64,000 bases of DNA, from positions 1 to 64,000 of the forward strand of contig JAUJYZ010000885.1 in the NCBI GenBank assembly GCA_033675265.1. Reading direction: 5' to 3'. Origin of the DNA: Actinostola sp. cb2023. Taxonomy: Eukaryota > Cnidaria > Anthozoa > Actiniaria > Actinostolidae. Shown here piece by piece: positions 39,468 through 51,712 of this stretch. The notes under the pieces are model-generated. The model saw only the letters and a program-made list of their open reading frames with translations. It searched no databases and was not told the DNA's origin. The position numbers were made by a program, and so were the translations under genes. Position 1 is the first letter of the stretch; each line of letters begins with the position of its first letter.

Positions 39468-39627
39468 CAGTGGAACCTCTATATAACGGCTACCCTCGGG
39501 ACTTTGCAAAGTGGCCGTTATACAGAGGTGGTCGCTTAAGTAATAGAGGTATAATTTACAGAGCTTGACTGACAAAAAATACTCGGGAACTTGAAAAGTG
39601 ACCGCTTAATAGAGGTCCGTTCCACTG
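39468..39627. mobile_element. MITE with CAGTGGAACCTCTAT ends
   Basis: The ends CAGTGGAACCTCTAT and ATAGAGGTCCGTTCCACTG are inverted and the interior repeats GTGGCCGTTATA/GTGACCGCTTAATAGAGG. The CAG...CTG ends fit hAT-type elements, but no 8-bp duplication is evident. A GTGGCCGCTTAATAAGG fragment of the same family is seen near 27719. It lies in the 5' intron of the factor B-like gene. Confidence 0.75.
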
Positions 39628-39886
39628 TTCCACCTTATCCTTCAGTTGATAACAGCACACTACTGTCACGAAACACTTCCGTGTTAGGAAAGAGAAACTA
39701 AACACCAAGAAATAATAATATAATATAATAAAAACTGGCGCACAAAATAGATTAAAAAGACTGAAAATTTTCCGTTTTTTCAATTGTCAGTGATTTCGTC
39801 TTTTCTCTTCATTTCTTTCGTACTTAATTTATTCATAATAACGGTACGTTTTTTCCTTTCTCTTTGTTACAGGATCTGAAAGTAAA

Positions 39887-42800
39887 ATGTTTGTACAATC
39901 TTTGTTCATGTGTCTGGCTGTACTTGTAAATTCTGGTGGTAAGAGAACCGTTGTGCAGCGCGCGTTTATTATTCAGCACGAATCTGTGTATAAACTAGTT
40001 AGTAGAAGTCCCTCTAATCTCAGTCGAGCGAGAGGAAAATTATCCTGGACGCGCGGAGTATGAGGACAGTAGAGTGAGGGGAGGAGGGAGAGGGAAATCA
40101 TCCTGGACGCCCAAGGAATGAGGACAGTAAAGGGAGGGGAGGAAGGAGAGGGAATTCATCCTGGACGCGCGGGTGATGAGGAGAGTAAAGGAGGGGAGGA
40201 AGGAGAGGGAATTCATCCTCGACGCGCGGGTGATGAGGAGAGTAGAGGAGGGGAGGAAGGAGAGGGAATTCATCCTGGACGCGCGGGTGATGAGGAGAGT
40301 AGAGGAGGGGAGGAGGAGAGGGAATTCATCCTGGACGCGCGGGTGATGAGGAGAGTAGAGGAGGGGAGGAAGGAGAGGGAATTCATCCTGGACGCGCGGG
40401 TGATGAGGAGAGTAGAGGAGGGGAGGAAGGAGAGGGAATTCATCCTGGACGCGCGGGTGACGAGGAGACTAGAGGAGGGGAGGAAGGAGAGGGAATTCAT
40501 CCTGGACGCGCGGGTGATGAGGAGAGGAGGGGAGGAAGGAGAGGGAATTCATCCTGGACGCGCGGGTGACGAGGAGACTAGAGGAGGGGAGGAAGGAGAG
40601 GGAATTCATCCTGGACGCGCGGGTGATGAGGAGAGGAGGGGAGGAAGGAGAGGGAATTCATCCTGGACGCGCGGGTGACGAGGAGACTTGAGGAGGGGAG
40701 GAAGGAGAGGGAATTCATCCTGGACGCGCGGGTGATGAGGAGAGGAGGGGAGGAAGGAGAGGGAATTCATCCTGGACGCGCGGGCGATGAGGAGAGTAGA
40801 GGAGGGGAGGAAGGAGAGGGAATTCATCCTGGACGCGCGGGTGATGAGGAGAGTAGAGGAGGGGAGGAAGGAGAGGGAATTCATCCTGGACGCGCGGGTG
40901 ATGAGGAGAGGAGGGGAGGAAGGAGAGGGAATTCATCCTGGACGCGCGGGTGACGAGGAGACTAGAGGAGGGGAGGAAGGAGAGGGAATTCATCCTGGAC
41001 GCGCGGGTGATGAGGAGAGGAGGGGAGGAAGGAGAGGGAATTCATCCTGGACGCGCGGGTGATGAGGAGAGGAGGGGAGGAAGGAGAGGGAATTCATCCT
41101 GGACGCGCGGGTGACGAGGAGACTAGAGGAGGGGAGGAAGGAGAGGGAATTCATCCTGGACGCGCGGGTGATGAGGAGAGTAGAGGAGGGGAGGAAGGAG
41201 AGGGAATTCATCCTGGACGCGCGGGTGATGAGGAGAGTAGAGGAGGGGAGGAAGGAGAGGGAATTCATCCTGGACGCGCAAGGAATGAGAACAGTATAGA
41301 GGGAAGTAATATAATCCAGGACGTGCGGGGGATGTGGAGAGTAGAGGGAGGGGAGGGAAGGGAGGGGAGGGGAGGAGGGAGAGGAAAAGTCCATATAGTT
41401 CAACATCTAAACCATTTACTCCACTGATAATATATTTTGTTTCTGATACACGATCCTGTTTCTTTAGTCAGTGGTAACTGCAGTACAAAGGTGTCAGCGT
41501 GCTTGAATGGTGGGACATGCGTAGACATGCAGGGTAGTTTTACATGTATGTGTACCAAAGGATTTACTGGTGAGTATGGCACGACATGGTTGTCACAGCA
41601 ACATGTTGTCATAGCAACAGCAGTGCACGATGTTCCCCACTACGAGTCACGTGATTCATTAAAAATGTTTTTTTCTTTAGGTTCGAATTGCAGCTATCGC
41701 TTGCCTACAACAACAACAACAACAACAACAACAGCAGCAACAACCACTCCACAAACAACCACTAAAAGACGTGTAACAAGTTGCCCAGATCTGCACATCA
41801 GTAACGGCAAAGTCACAATCTACAGACGAGGGAAAATCAGGATCGCAGTTTTTAAGTGCAACAAAGGGTTTAAGTTTAGTGGAGGACCAAAAATGAGAAT
41901 GTGTAAAAATGGGGTTTGGTTATATGGTAGACGTATTGCGACCTGTCGCTATGAAAGTAAGTTTTATCGTAATTCAGTCGTTTATTCATGATGCAATCTG
42001 AGCAATAATTCGTTTATTCATGATGCAATCTGAGCAATAATTCGTGTATTCATGATACTATCTGAGCAATAATTCGTGTATTCATGATGCAATCTGAGCA
42101 ATAATTCGTTTATTCATGATGCAATCTGAGCAATAATTCGTTTATTCATGATGCAATCTGAGCAATAATTCGTTTTATTCATGATGCAATCTGAGCAATA
42201 ATTCGTTTATTCATGATGCAATCTGAGCAATAATTCGTTTATTCATGATGCAATCTGAGCAATAATTCGTTTATTCATGATGCAATCTGAGCAATAATTC
42301 GTTTATTCATGATGCAATCTGAGCAATAATTCGTTTATTCATGATGCACATGAGCAATCTAATATTTCATTGCAACACTTTCTTGGGTATTTTACTAGAA
42401 CCAAAACCCAAACCATGCACATTCTCAAGGAGTATACGCCGTGGCAGCGTTCGGATGCTGAGAAATACTCCGTCGTTGACCAGAGTTCTGTACTTTTGCT
42501 TGAATGGTTATTCACTTGTTGGACGTGCCGTAAGGACCTGCAAAGAAGGCCAGTGGGACTCCCTGTTAAAACCTTACTGTATAAGAGGTAAAATGATAGA
42601 TATTTATTTCTTCCATTCTTCCTTTTAAGCAACGTTTGATTTTAAGAAATGTATACCTTCACAAAGTAACTACAATCGTTTGCAAAATACCTTGACACAC
42701 TTTGAGAAATTCGGACACTTTTTTGTGCGCACGAATTTGGGTTTTCGTCCCCCCCCCCCCCCCCCTCCCCCTTTCAAAGTTGATTGATAGCGATGTCGAT

Positions 42801-45800
42801 CTACTGCGTCGTGTTCACCACTCAACATTGTAATGGGGGGAGGGGGGTTGGGAGTTCTATGAGAAATATTTCAGGCGCAGCGTCACATTTCTGAAATATA
42901 GGTATAAAAAAAACTATTTGTGTCAACTATTTTGCAAACGACTGTAGATGGGGGGGGGGGGGGGGGTCGAACAAGGTGAGGTGAGGATGGGAGGAGAGCA
43001 AGGCGGGAGTGTTCCCTTACCAGTTTCAGTTTCAGTTTCAGTTTCAGTTTATTTAGTGCCAATATAGTTGTTTTAATCCAGGCACGAGTGATCAACGGGA
43101 CAATTTTTAAAATACAATAATACTCTTAGATTACATAATCTCTCGGAGATGGTAAACCGGCTAGGCAGCCCACCTACCTCTGTTCCCTACTCCTGTGACG
43201 CGACGCACAGCTTGCTTACCATGTCTTCTTCTTCAGCCAAGCTATGCAAGCCACTAAAGAACCCTGCTAATAGCCAAAGGTTGGGGAGAAAGTTCACGTC
43301 TGGATCTCGAGTTCGTTTCATTTGTGATAATGGATATGAGTTGATTGGTGCACAGCAACTAAAGTGTCAGCGGGACGGTCTGTGGGATAAACCAGTGCCC
43401 AAGTGCGAAAAGAAAGGTAGAAATCCAATATCTAACTGACTATCAGTAACAGTGAGTTTCGGTAGACCCGAACGCACGGAGAATGGGGACGAGTTTGTTC
43501 CTCTCCCCTCTCCTTCCCTGTCCTTCCCCTCTCGATCCCCGCCTCAATCTCTTCACCATTCTCCGCGCGTTCGGGTCTACCGCGGAAACTCTGGAGGGAA
43601 AAGGATGGACTGTTCACAGTCTACACTATCAGTATACAACCAGAATTCTTTAGGGCACAAAAAAACACTGTATCTTGTAGAAACATTGGAACGTGTGAAG
43701 ATTTATGTAAACATGTCAGAGACTTTTAACTCCTAACTAACGTTTGTAGATGTATTAAAGTGATACTCATTTGGTTTGAAAAGGATTATGGGAAAATGTA
43801 GAGTCGCCATCTTTCTATATATGGTGAATCAAGCCAAGCTCATACCCAGGCTTTTCTCCTCCCTAAAGGAAGAGAAGTCCCTGGATACAACGTCACCATT
43901 AACCAAGTCGTGTTTCTCTTTCAGATCCACTTCGAGATCTCAAAAACGCTGCAAACCAACTCCGTCGACATTTTATAAACAAACTCGAACTACTGACGAC
44001 GGACAGTCGAGCACGTTCCGGACTATCTTCGGGAGCTGCCGGACTCGATCTTGTCTTCGTATTTGACAGTTCGGCGAGCGTCGGGACGGAGAATTTCAAG
44101 AAAGGAATTGAATTTGCGAAAACCATCATCACAGAGTTTGGTGTTTCTAACTCATCTACTGGGACTCGAGTGGCAGTCGTGGTGTTCAGTACCAATGCTA
44201 AAGTTATATTCAACTTGAAAACCAAGAGAATTGTTGATCAAAATACCGCGATCAATACTTTAAGTTAGTAGACATAATATTCCATATTACTGTCATTCCA
44301 TTCTACCTATAGCTAGGACCCTACAATGCTTTTCGATCTGGACCATTCCTCCCACAAGTAATATGTGGAGAATGTGTATCTCCTATGTGTAAAGTGTGTC
44401 CCCTGCAGTTCTTGTAGTGTACATGTAGAAGCATGGTAGATATATAGCTAATTGCATAATCGTTGTCGGGTTGAAAATCATGAAAGCTATGACCAAAAGG
44501 AATTCTGGGAAATTAAAAATCTCAAATAACACCGTCAAATGATTGACCTTTTTATCCAGACTTGTAGGAATAGCTCATATACCTTCAAAACTACGAGAAC
44601 ATTGAATATATCTGCATGTAATACGGGTCATGAACTGATTTCCCACCCATCCTTGCGGTCTCAGCTTCTATGATTTATGATTTTGAACCCGACAATGATT
44701 ATGCAATTAGCTAGCTATATGTAAAAGCAATGAGTATAACATTACGCTAATATTTCCACAGAAAACCTCAAACTACAAGGAGGAGGAACAGCTACTGCGT
44801 TAGCACTGGATACCGTCATCAGCGATGTCGTCCCAGAGGTTCGCAACAACAGTAAGAAAGCGTTATTCCTTATCACCGATGGGAAATCGAACACAAACCG
44901 CAACCCTTCACGACCTGCCAAGCTGTTACGAGATGGTTACTACTTTGAGATCTTTGCTATTGGTGTAACGTCGCACGTGTTCGAGAAGGAATTGCGTGAC
45001 ATTGCTTCTGAGCCTTTCAGGACTCATGTGTACCTCCTAGAGGATTTTCAGTCTCTGGAAACGTTGAAGGAATTAATAACGAAAAAGGGATCAAGTAAGT
45101 TATTGCTGCATGAAATAAGGGTGCGCGCACTGCAGCAACAAATTGTACTCATGCTTTTCAAAATGCCTTTCAAACTAATTGTCCATCTTCGTGACCACGC
45201 AAGAAGGGTTCATTATGACAGGCGGGCCTTAACTGGGTAGAGGTAGAGGTGGAGGTGGAGGTGGAGGTGGAGGTGGAGGTGGAGGTGGAGGTGGAGATTG
45301 AGGTAGAGGTGGAGGTGGAGGTGGAGGTGGAGGTGGAGGTGGAGGTGGAGGTGGAGGTGGAGATTGAGGTAGAGGTAGAGGTGGAGGTGGAGGTGGAGGT
45401 GGAGGTGGAGGTGGAGGTGGAGATTGAGGTGGAGGTGGAGGTGGAGGTGGAGGTGGAGGTAGAGATGGAGGTGGAGGTACTGATATTTAACGCCCGTAAC
45501 GCCTTCAATCGACGCTATTCTCCCATGAGGCGGACGGTGCGCCCTTTTACTCTCTCCCTCCATTTGTGCTCCGTCTTACGGGTATTTAAAGCTGCACTGA
45601 GCTAAACGGATTAGAGGGAAGTCGAAACAAGGATGTGAGGTCATGAAATATCGAACCGGGTACCTCTCGCTTAGATAATAAGAGAATACTTAAGATAATA
45701 CTTGTGAATTATTTTAATCTATTGTTTTTTTTCCAGACTACAGCGAGTGTGGCATCGCTGGAGATACACAGCTTCGAGACACCAGCGACAAACTGCCCAT

Positions 45801-47166
45801 CGTAGGTAGACGTGAGTCAAAGTCTGGAGCCTGGCCATGGCTAGCTGCTATATTCGTACGAGGCAGTTTTCGATGTACTGGCGCTTACATCGCAGAGGGT
45901 TGGGTACTAACGGTAGCTCATTGCTTCTACCATGATGACAAAGTCAACGGAACTGATGTTGTTGTTCAGTTAGGTAAAAATGGATATATAACTCCTTATT
46001 TGGTAACAACATTCCATATTTGGTGCGTCAATTATTTTTATTCGTCACCAGTCTTCACAAAATGCAAACGAGCAGAGTGATTCCACCAAACTGTATCTAG
46101 ACAAATGACCGTGCTATGCATTATGGGAATGAAACCGCACTTGATAATAGGCGACTTGCATGATGATGTTGTTTTACTACAAGTACCAGAGTGCTTTGGG
46201 GATTTTCTTTCTTATTCAGACTTGTATTCCCTTATGAGAATAGAAAACGATCCTGTGCTGATCTCTTGTTTTTACTGAAATTCTATCATCAGGAGAACAC
46301 GATAGAACATTCGTAGAAGGCAGCGAACAGAATATCCGTGTTCAAAAAATCATCACACACAAGAGATCTTCCAGAATAAAGCTAGAGTTTGACTTTGCTC
46401 TTCTAAAGTTACAACACAAGGCTAAACTGACGGCTTATGTACGAACCATTTGCTTACCCGTGCAGAAAGATCGTGTAGTTATACGAACAAATGGCTTTGG
46501 TGTTGTAGCTGGATGGGGATCTGCGCAGAAGGTATCTTAGCCACACTAATGAATAACGATATTACAAGAGCGTCAAATAGTATTATTCTGATTCTCTTTG
46601 ATTCTTTCAGACAAATCCTGTCAACAATGGCCGCCCTGTTTACCCTGTAATCATGCAGACCAGACTACAATTCATTTCAAAATACGCATGTGAACGAAAC
46701 ATCTCTCACCCACTTACTGACAGAATGATATGTGTGGTGGATCGTCATGGAGACAAAGACGACTGCAGTGGTGACATTGGTTCACCTTTAATGGTAAGTA
46801 ACATGACCAAATTTGGAGTTACCAAATAAGGAGGTTCGCTACCATATATGGAGTTCCTTTTCCAAATATGGATATTTTTTTACCAAATAAGGAATTTCAG
46901 TGCCAAATAAGGAAATGATCGGTTCAACGAATGGCAGTTTTAGCAAGGAATTGTTCTGATGATAGCTTAGCAACACGTCGCTATATTCACTGCTAACAAC
47001 GTCTACCGTGTTTTAGGTCTACCGACCGGACCGTTCTGACTGGACGTTAGCTGGTATGTCTGTATGGGGTGAAGGTTGTGCTTACAAAGGCAAATATGGC
47101 GTCTACTCGAACCTCTTGACCAGAGAATACCTGCGATGGATACGTCGAAGAACAAAACTCAAATAG
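39887..47166 (+). CDS. CFB: Complement factor B-like protein: signal peptide-EGF-CCP x3-vWA-trypsin, catalytic Ser replaced
   Basis: Eleven coding exons: 39887-39938, 41468-41569, 41681-41956, 42399-42587, 43237-43416, 43925-44263, 44762-45094, 45737-45973, 46293-46531, 46611-46793, 47017-47166; total 2280 nt, 759 residues, frame intact. Residues 1-16 are a signal peptide; ~19-51 an EGF module (SACLNGGTC...GSFTCMCTKGFTG); a Thr-rich linker; three CCP/sushi modules (~75-142, 145-206, 209-265), each with four Cys and a Trp; a vWA domain with MIDAS DSSAS (~314-318), GGGT and ITDGKSN; then a trypsin domain with AHC (His ~552) and FDFALL (Asp ~603). The Ser position reads CSGDIGSPL: Ile (ATT) stands at ~705 where GDSGG is expected, so protease activity is doubtful. 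CCP, EGF and vWA exons are phase 1-1, as usual for shuffled modules. In vertebrates factor B supplies the C3 convertase protease. An EGF module is not part of the vertebrate protein. Family call firm; function as convertase uncertain. Confidence 0.93.
40040..41390. repeat. ~54-bp minisatellite in factor B-like intron 1
   Basis: About 24 units of GGAGAGGGAATTCATCCTGG, ACGCGCGGGTGATGAGGAGA and a GTAGAGGAGGGGA spacer that is present or absent, giving two unit lengths. Both strands are open over long stretches as a by-product. Confidence 0.95.
42000..42355. repeat. 31-32-bp minisatellite starting at a factor B-like donor
   Basis: Eleven units of ATTCGTTTATTCATGATGCA plus ATCTGAGCAATA. The first partial unit begins ~20 bp after the exon 3 donor, and the last overlaps the region before the exon 4 acceptor, so it fills most of this intron. 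Confidence 0.93.
44451..44707. mobile_element. MITE copy 2, inverted relative to the copy at 37863
   Basis: The same ~30-bp ends (ATTGCATAATCGTTGTCGGG) and a homologous interior in reverse orientation. It lies in the intron that splits the vWA domain of the factor B-like gene. Flanks TAGCTA on both sides may include the target duplication. Confidence 0.85.
45240..45676 (-). repeat. SINE copy A with expanded GGTGGA tail
   Basis: The body 45477-45676 matches copies at 54020 and 62921 (blocks TACTGATATTTAACG, GGCGGACGGTGC, GTGCTCCGTCTTACGGGTAT, ACAAGGATGTGAGGTCATGA). Its tRNA-like head is cut off after CTCTCGCTTAGA. Its tail side (45240-45476) is a pure (GGTGGA)n/(GGTAGA)n microsatellite of ~235 bp. 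It lies in the intron before the trypsin domain. Confidence 0.85.
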
Positions 47167-47394
47167 ATGCAGTGTAGACATATACCGTAGAGAGTAGAAC
47201 AACTAGACCCTGTATCCGAACCCATGATGCCTTGCGCCAATGTTTAGATGTATTGAGGGTGAAGCGTCCCCTAAAAACAGTCCCATAATTCCTCGCGAAA
47301 CATACTAGTTACCAGTTTTCCGCGCAACTCCGAGATGTCGAATTATAGGCTCTTGCTGCTCTCGTTTGAAAATCAGATTTAACACAGATTCATT
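47167..47394. other. 3' flank of the factor B-like gene
   Basis: Unique sequence between the stop codon and the GPCR-derived array. It has no recognised polyadenylation signal or GPCR homology; the array starts abruptly at about 47395. Confidence 0.5.
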
Positions 47395-50300
47395 CAGCAC
47401 GCACAACAGCAATCACAACAGCAGACCATAAACATGCCAAGATACAAGAAATCTGTGAACACCATGTACTATGTGATTGGTGCGTTTATACTCTGCTATA
47501 TACCACATGCAAGTATCTCTCAAGTGATTCGTCGACACTCGGCACAGATTCACGCACAACAGCAATCACAACAGCAGACCATAAACATGCCAAGATACAA
47601 GAAATCTGTGAACACCATGTACTATGTGATTGGTGCGTTTATACTCTGCTATATACCACATGCAAGTATCTCTCAAGTGATTCGTCGACACTCAGCACAG
47701 ATTCACGATTCACGCACAACAGCAATCACAACAGCAGACCATAAACATGCCAAGATACAAGAAATCTGTGAACACCATGTACTATGTGATTGGTGCGTTT
47801 ATACTCTGCTATATACCACATGCAAGTATCTCTCAAGTGATTCGTCGACACTCGGCACAGATTCACGCACAACAGCAATCACAACAGCAGACCATAAACA
47901 TGCCAAGATACAAGAAATCTGTGAACACCATGTACTATGTGATTGGTGCGTTTATACTCTGCTATATACCACATGCAAGTATCTCTCAAGTGATTCGTCG
48001 ACACTCGGCACAGATTCACGCACAACAGCAATCACAACAGCAGACCATAAACATGCCAAGATACAAGAAATCTGTGAACACCATGTACTATGTGATTGGT
48101 GCGTTTATACTCTGCTATATACCACATGCAAGTATCTCTCAAGTGATTCGTCGACACTCGGCACAGATTCACGCACAACAGCAATCATAAACATGCCAAG
48201 AACAAGAAATCTGTGCAGACCATAAACATGCCAAGATACTCGGCACAGATTCACGCACAACAGCAATCACAACAGCAGACCATGAACACCATGTACTATG
48301 TGATTGGTGCGTTTATACTCTGCTATATACCACATGCAAGTATCTCTCAAGTGATTCGTCGACACTCGGCACAGATTCACGCACAACACACAGCATGTAC
48401 TATCTGTGAACACCATGTACTATGTGAAATTGTGGTGCGTTTATACTCTGCTATATACCACATGCAAGTATCTCTCAAGTGATTCGTCGACACTCGGCAC
48501 AGATTCACGCACAACAGCAATCACAACAGCAGACCATAAACATGCCAAGATACAAGAAATCTGTGAACACCATGTACTTGTATACTCTGCTATATACCAC
48601 ATGCAAGTATCTCTCAAGTGATTCGTCGACACTCGGCACAGATTCACGCACAACAGCAATCACAACAGCAGACCATAAACATGCCAAGATACAAGAAATC
48701 TGTGAACACCATGTACTATGTGATTGGTGCGTTTATACTCTGCTATATACCACATGCAAGTATCTCTCAAGTGATTCGTCGACACTCGGCACAGATTCAC
48801 GCACAACAGCAATCACAACAGCAGACCATAAACATGCCAAGATACAAGAAATCTGTGAACACCATGTACTATGTGATTGGTGCGTTTATACTCTGCTATA
48901 TACCACATGCAAGTATCTCTCAAGTGATTCGTCGACACTCGGCACAGATTCACGCACAACAGCAATCACAACAGCAGACCATAAACATGCCAAGATACAA
49001 GAAATCTGTGAACACCATGTACTATGTGATTGGTGCGTTTATACTCTGCTATATACCACATGCAAGTATCTCTCAAGTGATTCGTCGACACTCGGCACAG
49101 ATTCACGCACAACAGCAATCACAACAGCAGACCATAAACATGCCAAGATACAAGAAATCTGTGAACACCATGTACTATGTGATTGGTGCGTTTATACTCT
49201 GCTATATACCACATGCAAGTATCTCTCAAGTGATTCGTCGACACTCGGCACAGATTCACGCACAACAGCAATCACAACAGCAGACCATAAACATGCCAAG
49301 ATACAAGAAATCTGTGAACACCATGTACTATGTGATTGGTGCGTTTATACTCTGCTATATACCACATGCAAGTATCTCTCAAGTGATTCGTCGACACTCG
49401 GCACAGATTCACGCACAACAGCAATCACAACAGCAGACCATAAACATGCCAAGATACAAGAAATCTGTGAACACCATGTACTATGTGATTGGTGCGTTTA
49501 TACTCTGCTATATACCACATGCAAGTATCTCTCAAGTGATTCGTCGACACTCGGCACAGATTCACGCACAACAGCAATCACAACAGCAGACCATAAACAT
49601 GCCAAGATACAAGAAATCTGTGAACACCATGTACTATGTGATTGGTGCGTTTATACTCTGCTATATACCACATGCAAGTATCTCTCAAGTGATTCGTCGA
49701 CACTCGGCACAGATTCACGCACAACAGCAAATCAACAGCAGACCATAAACATGCCAAGATACAAGAAATCTGTGAACACCATGTACTATGTGATTGGTGC
49801 GTTTATACTCTGCTATATACCACATGCAAGTATCTCTCAAGTGATCGTCGACACTCGGCACAGATTCACGCACAACAGCAATCACAACAGCAGACCATAA
49901 ACATGCCAAGATACAAGAAATCTGTGAACACCATGTACTATGTGATTGGTGCGTTTATACTCTGCTATATACCACATGCAAGTATCTCTCAAGTGATTCG
50001 TCGACACTCGGCACAGATTCACGCACAACAGCAATCACAACAGCAGACCATAAACATGCCAAGATACAAGAAATCTGTGAACACCATGTACTATGTGATT
50101 GGTGCGTTTATACTCTGCTATATACCACATGCAAGTATCTCTCTCTCGACACTCGGCACAGATTCACGCACAACAGCAATCACAACAGCAGACCATAAAC
50201 ATGCCAAGATACAAGAAATCTGTGAACACCATGTACTATGTGATTGGTGCGTTTATACTCTGCTATATACCACATGCAAGTATCTCTCAAGTGATTCGTC

Positions 50301-51712
50301 GACACTCGGCACAGATTCACGCACAACAGCAATCACAACAGCAGACCATAAACATGCCAAGATACAAGAAATCTGTGAACACCATGTACTATGTGATTGG
50401 TGCGTTTATACTCTGCTATATACCACATGCAAGTATCTCTCAAGTGATTCGTCGACACTCGGCACAGATTCACGCACAACAGCAATCACAACAGCAGACC
50501 ATAAACATGCCAAGATACAAGAAATCTGTGAACACCATGTACTATGTGATTGGTGCGTTTATACTCTGCTATATACCACATGCAAGTATCTCTCAAGTGA
50601 TTCGTCGACACTCGGCACAGATTCACGCACAACAGCAATCACAACAGCAGACCATAAACATGCCAAGATACAAGAAATCTGTGAACACCATGTACTATGT
50701 GATTGGTGCGTTTATACTCTGCTATATACCACATGCAAGTATCTCTCAAGTGATTCGTCGACACTCGGCACAGATTCACGCACAACAGCAATCACAACAG
50801 CAGACCATAAACATGCCAAGATACAAGAAATCTGTGAACACCATGTACTATGTGATTGGTGCGTTTATACTCTGCTATATACCACATGCAAGTATCTCTC
50901 AAGTGATTCGTCGACACTCAAGTGATTCGTCGACACTTTGCACAGATTCACGCACAACAGCAATCACAACAGCAGACCATAAACATGCCAAGATACAAGA
51001 AATCTGTGAACACCATGTACTATGTGATTGGTGCGTTTATACTCTGCTATACACCACATGCAAGTATCTCTCAAGTGAACATGCACAGATCACGCACAAC
51101 AGCAATCACAGCAGACCATAAACAGCCAAGAAATCTGTGACCATAAACATGCCAAGATACAAGAAATCTGTGAACACACCATGTACTATGTGATTGGTGC
51201 GTTTATACTCTGCTATATACCACATGCAAGTATCTCTCAAGTGATTCGTCGACACTCGGCACAGATTCACGCACAACAGCAATCACAACAGCAGACCATA
51301 AACATGCCAAGATACAAGAAAATCTGTGAACACCATGTACTATGTGATTGGTGCGTTTATACTCTGCTATATACCACATGCAAGTATCTCTCAAGTGATT
51401 CGTCGACACTCGGCACAGATTCACGCACAACAGCAATCACAACAGCAGACCATAAACATGCCAAGATACAAGAAATCTGTGAACACCATGTACTATGTGA
51501 TTGGTGCGTTTATACTCTGCTATATACCACATGCAAGTATCTCTCAAGTGATTCGTCGACACTCGGCACAGATTCACGCACAACAGCAATCACAACAGCA
51601 GACCATAAACATGCCAAGATACAAGAAATCTGTGAACACCATGTACTATGTGATTGGTGCGTTGCACTCTGCTATGTACCGTTCGAAATCACACGCAAGA
51701 AATGATGTGTTT
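47395..51712 (+). repeat. Tandem array, ~28 copies of a 153-bp unit encoding GPCR ICL3-TM6
   Basis: The unit is 153 bp (start-codon-like ATGCCAAGATAC recurs at 48681, 48834 and onward every 153 bp), that is 51 codons, and reads ISQVIRRHSAQIHAQQQSQQ, then QTINMPRYKKSVNTMYYVIG and AFILCYIPHAS. This equals residues ~199-247 of the GPCR at 59400-58471, same strand sense as a plus-strand receptor. Because 153 is divisible by three, the array stays open; runs of 376 and 473 codons exist, broken by small indels near 48190, 48290, 48400, 48580, 49730, 49843, 50143, 50920, 51080-51170 and 51320. A second frame is also open. Copies are almost identical to each other. The right edge runs out of the repeat into ...CTCTGCTATGTACCGTTCGAAATC, a different TM6 ending. 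No start, TM1-TM5 or TM7 is attached, so it is not a working receptor gene. Confidence 0.92.

Noticed and set aside
45170..45605. Glu/Val-rich and Ser/Thr-rich frames
   Set aside because: Products of the GGTGGA microsatellite and the SINE body inside an intron of the factor B-like gene.
47434..49900. A real multi-TM protein gene encoded by the GPCR array
   Set aside because: Only ICL3-TM6 is repeated, frames break at small indels, and no signal, splice sites or flanking receptor parts are attached. Kept as a repeat.
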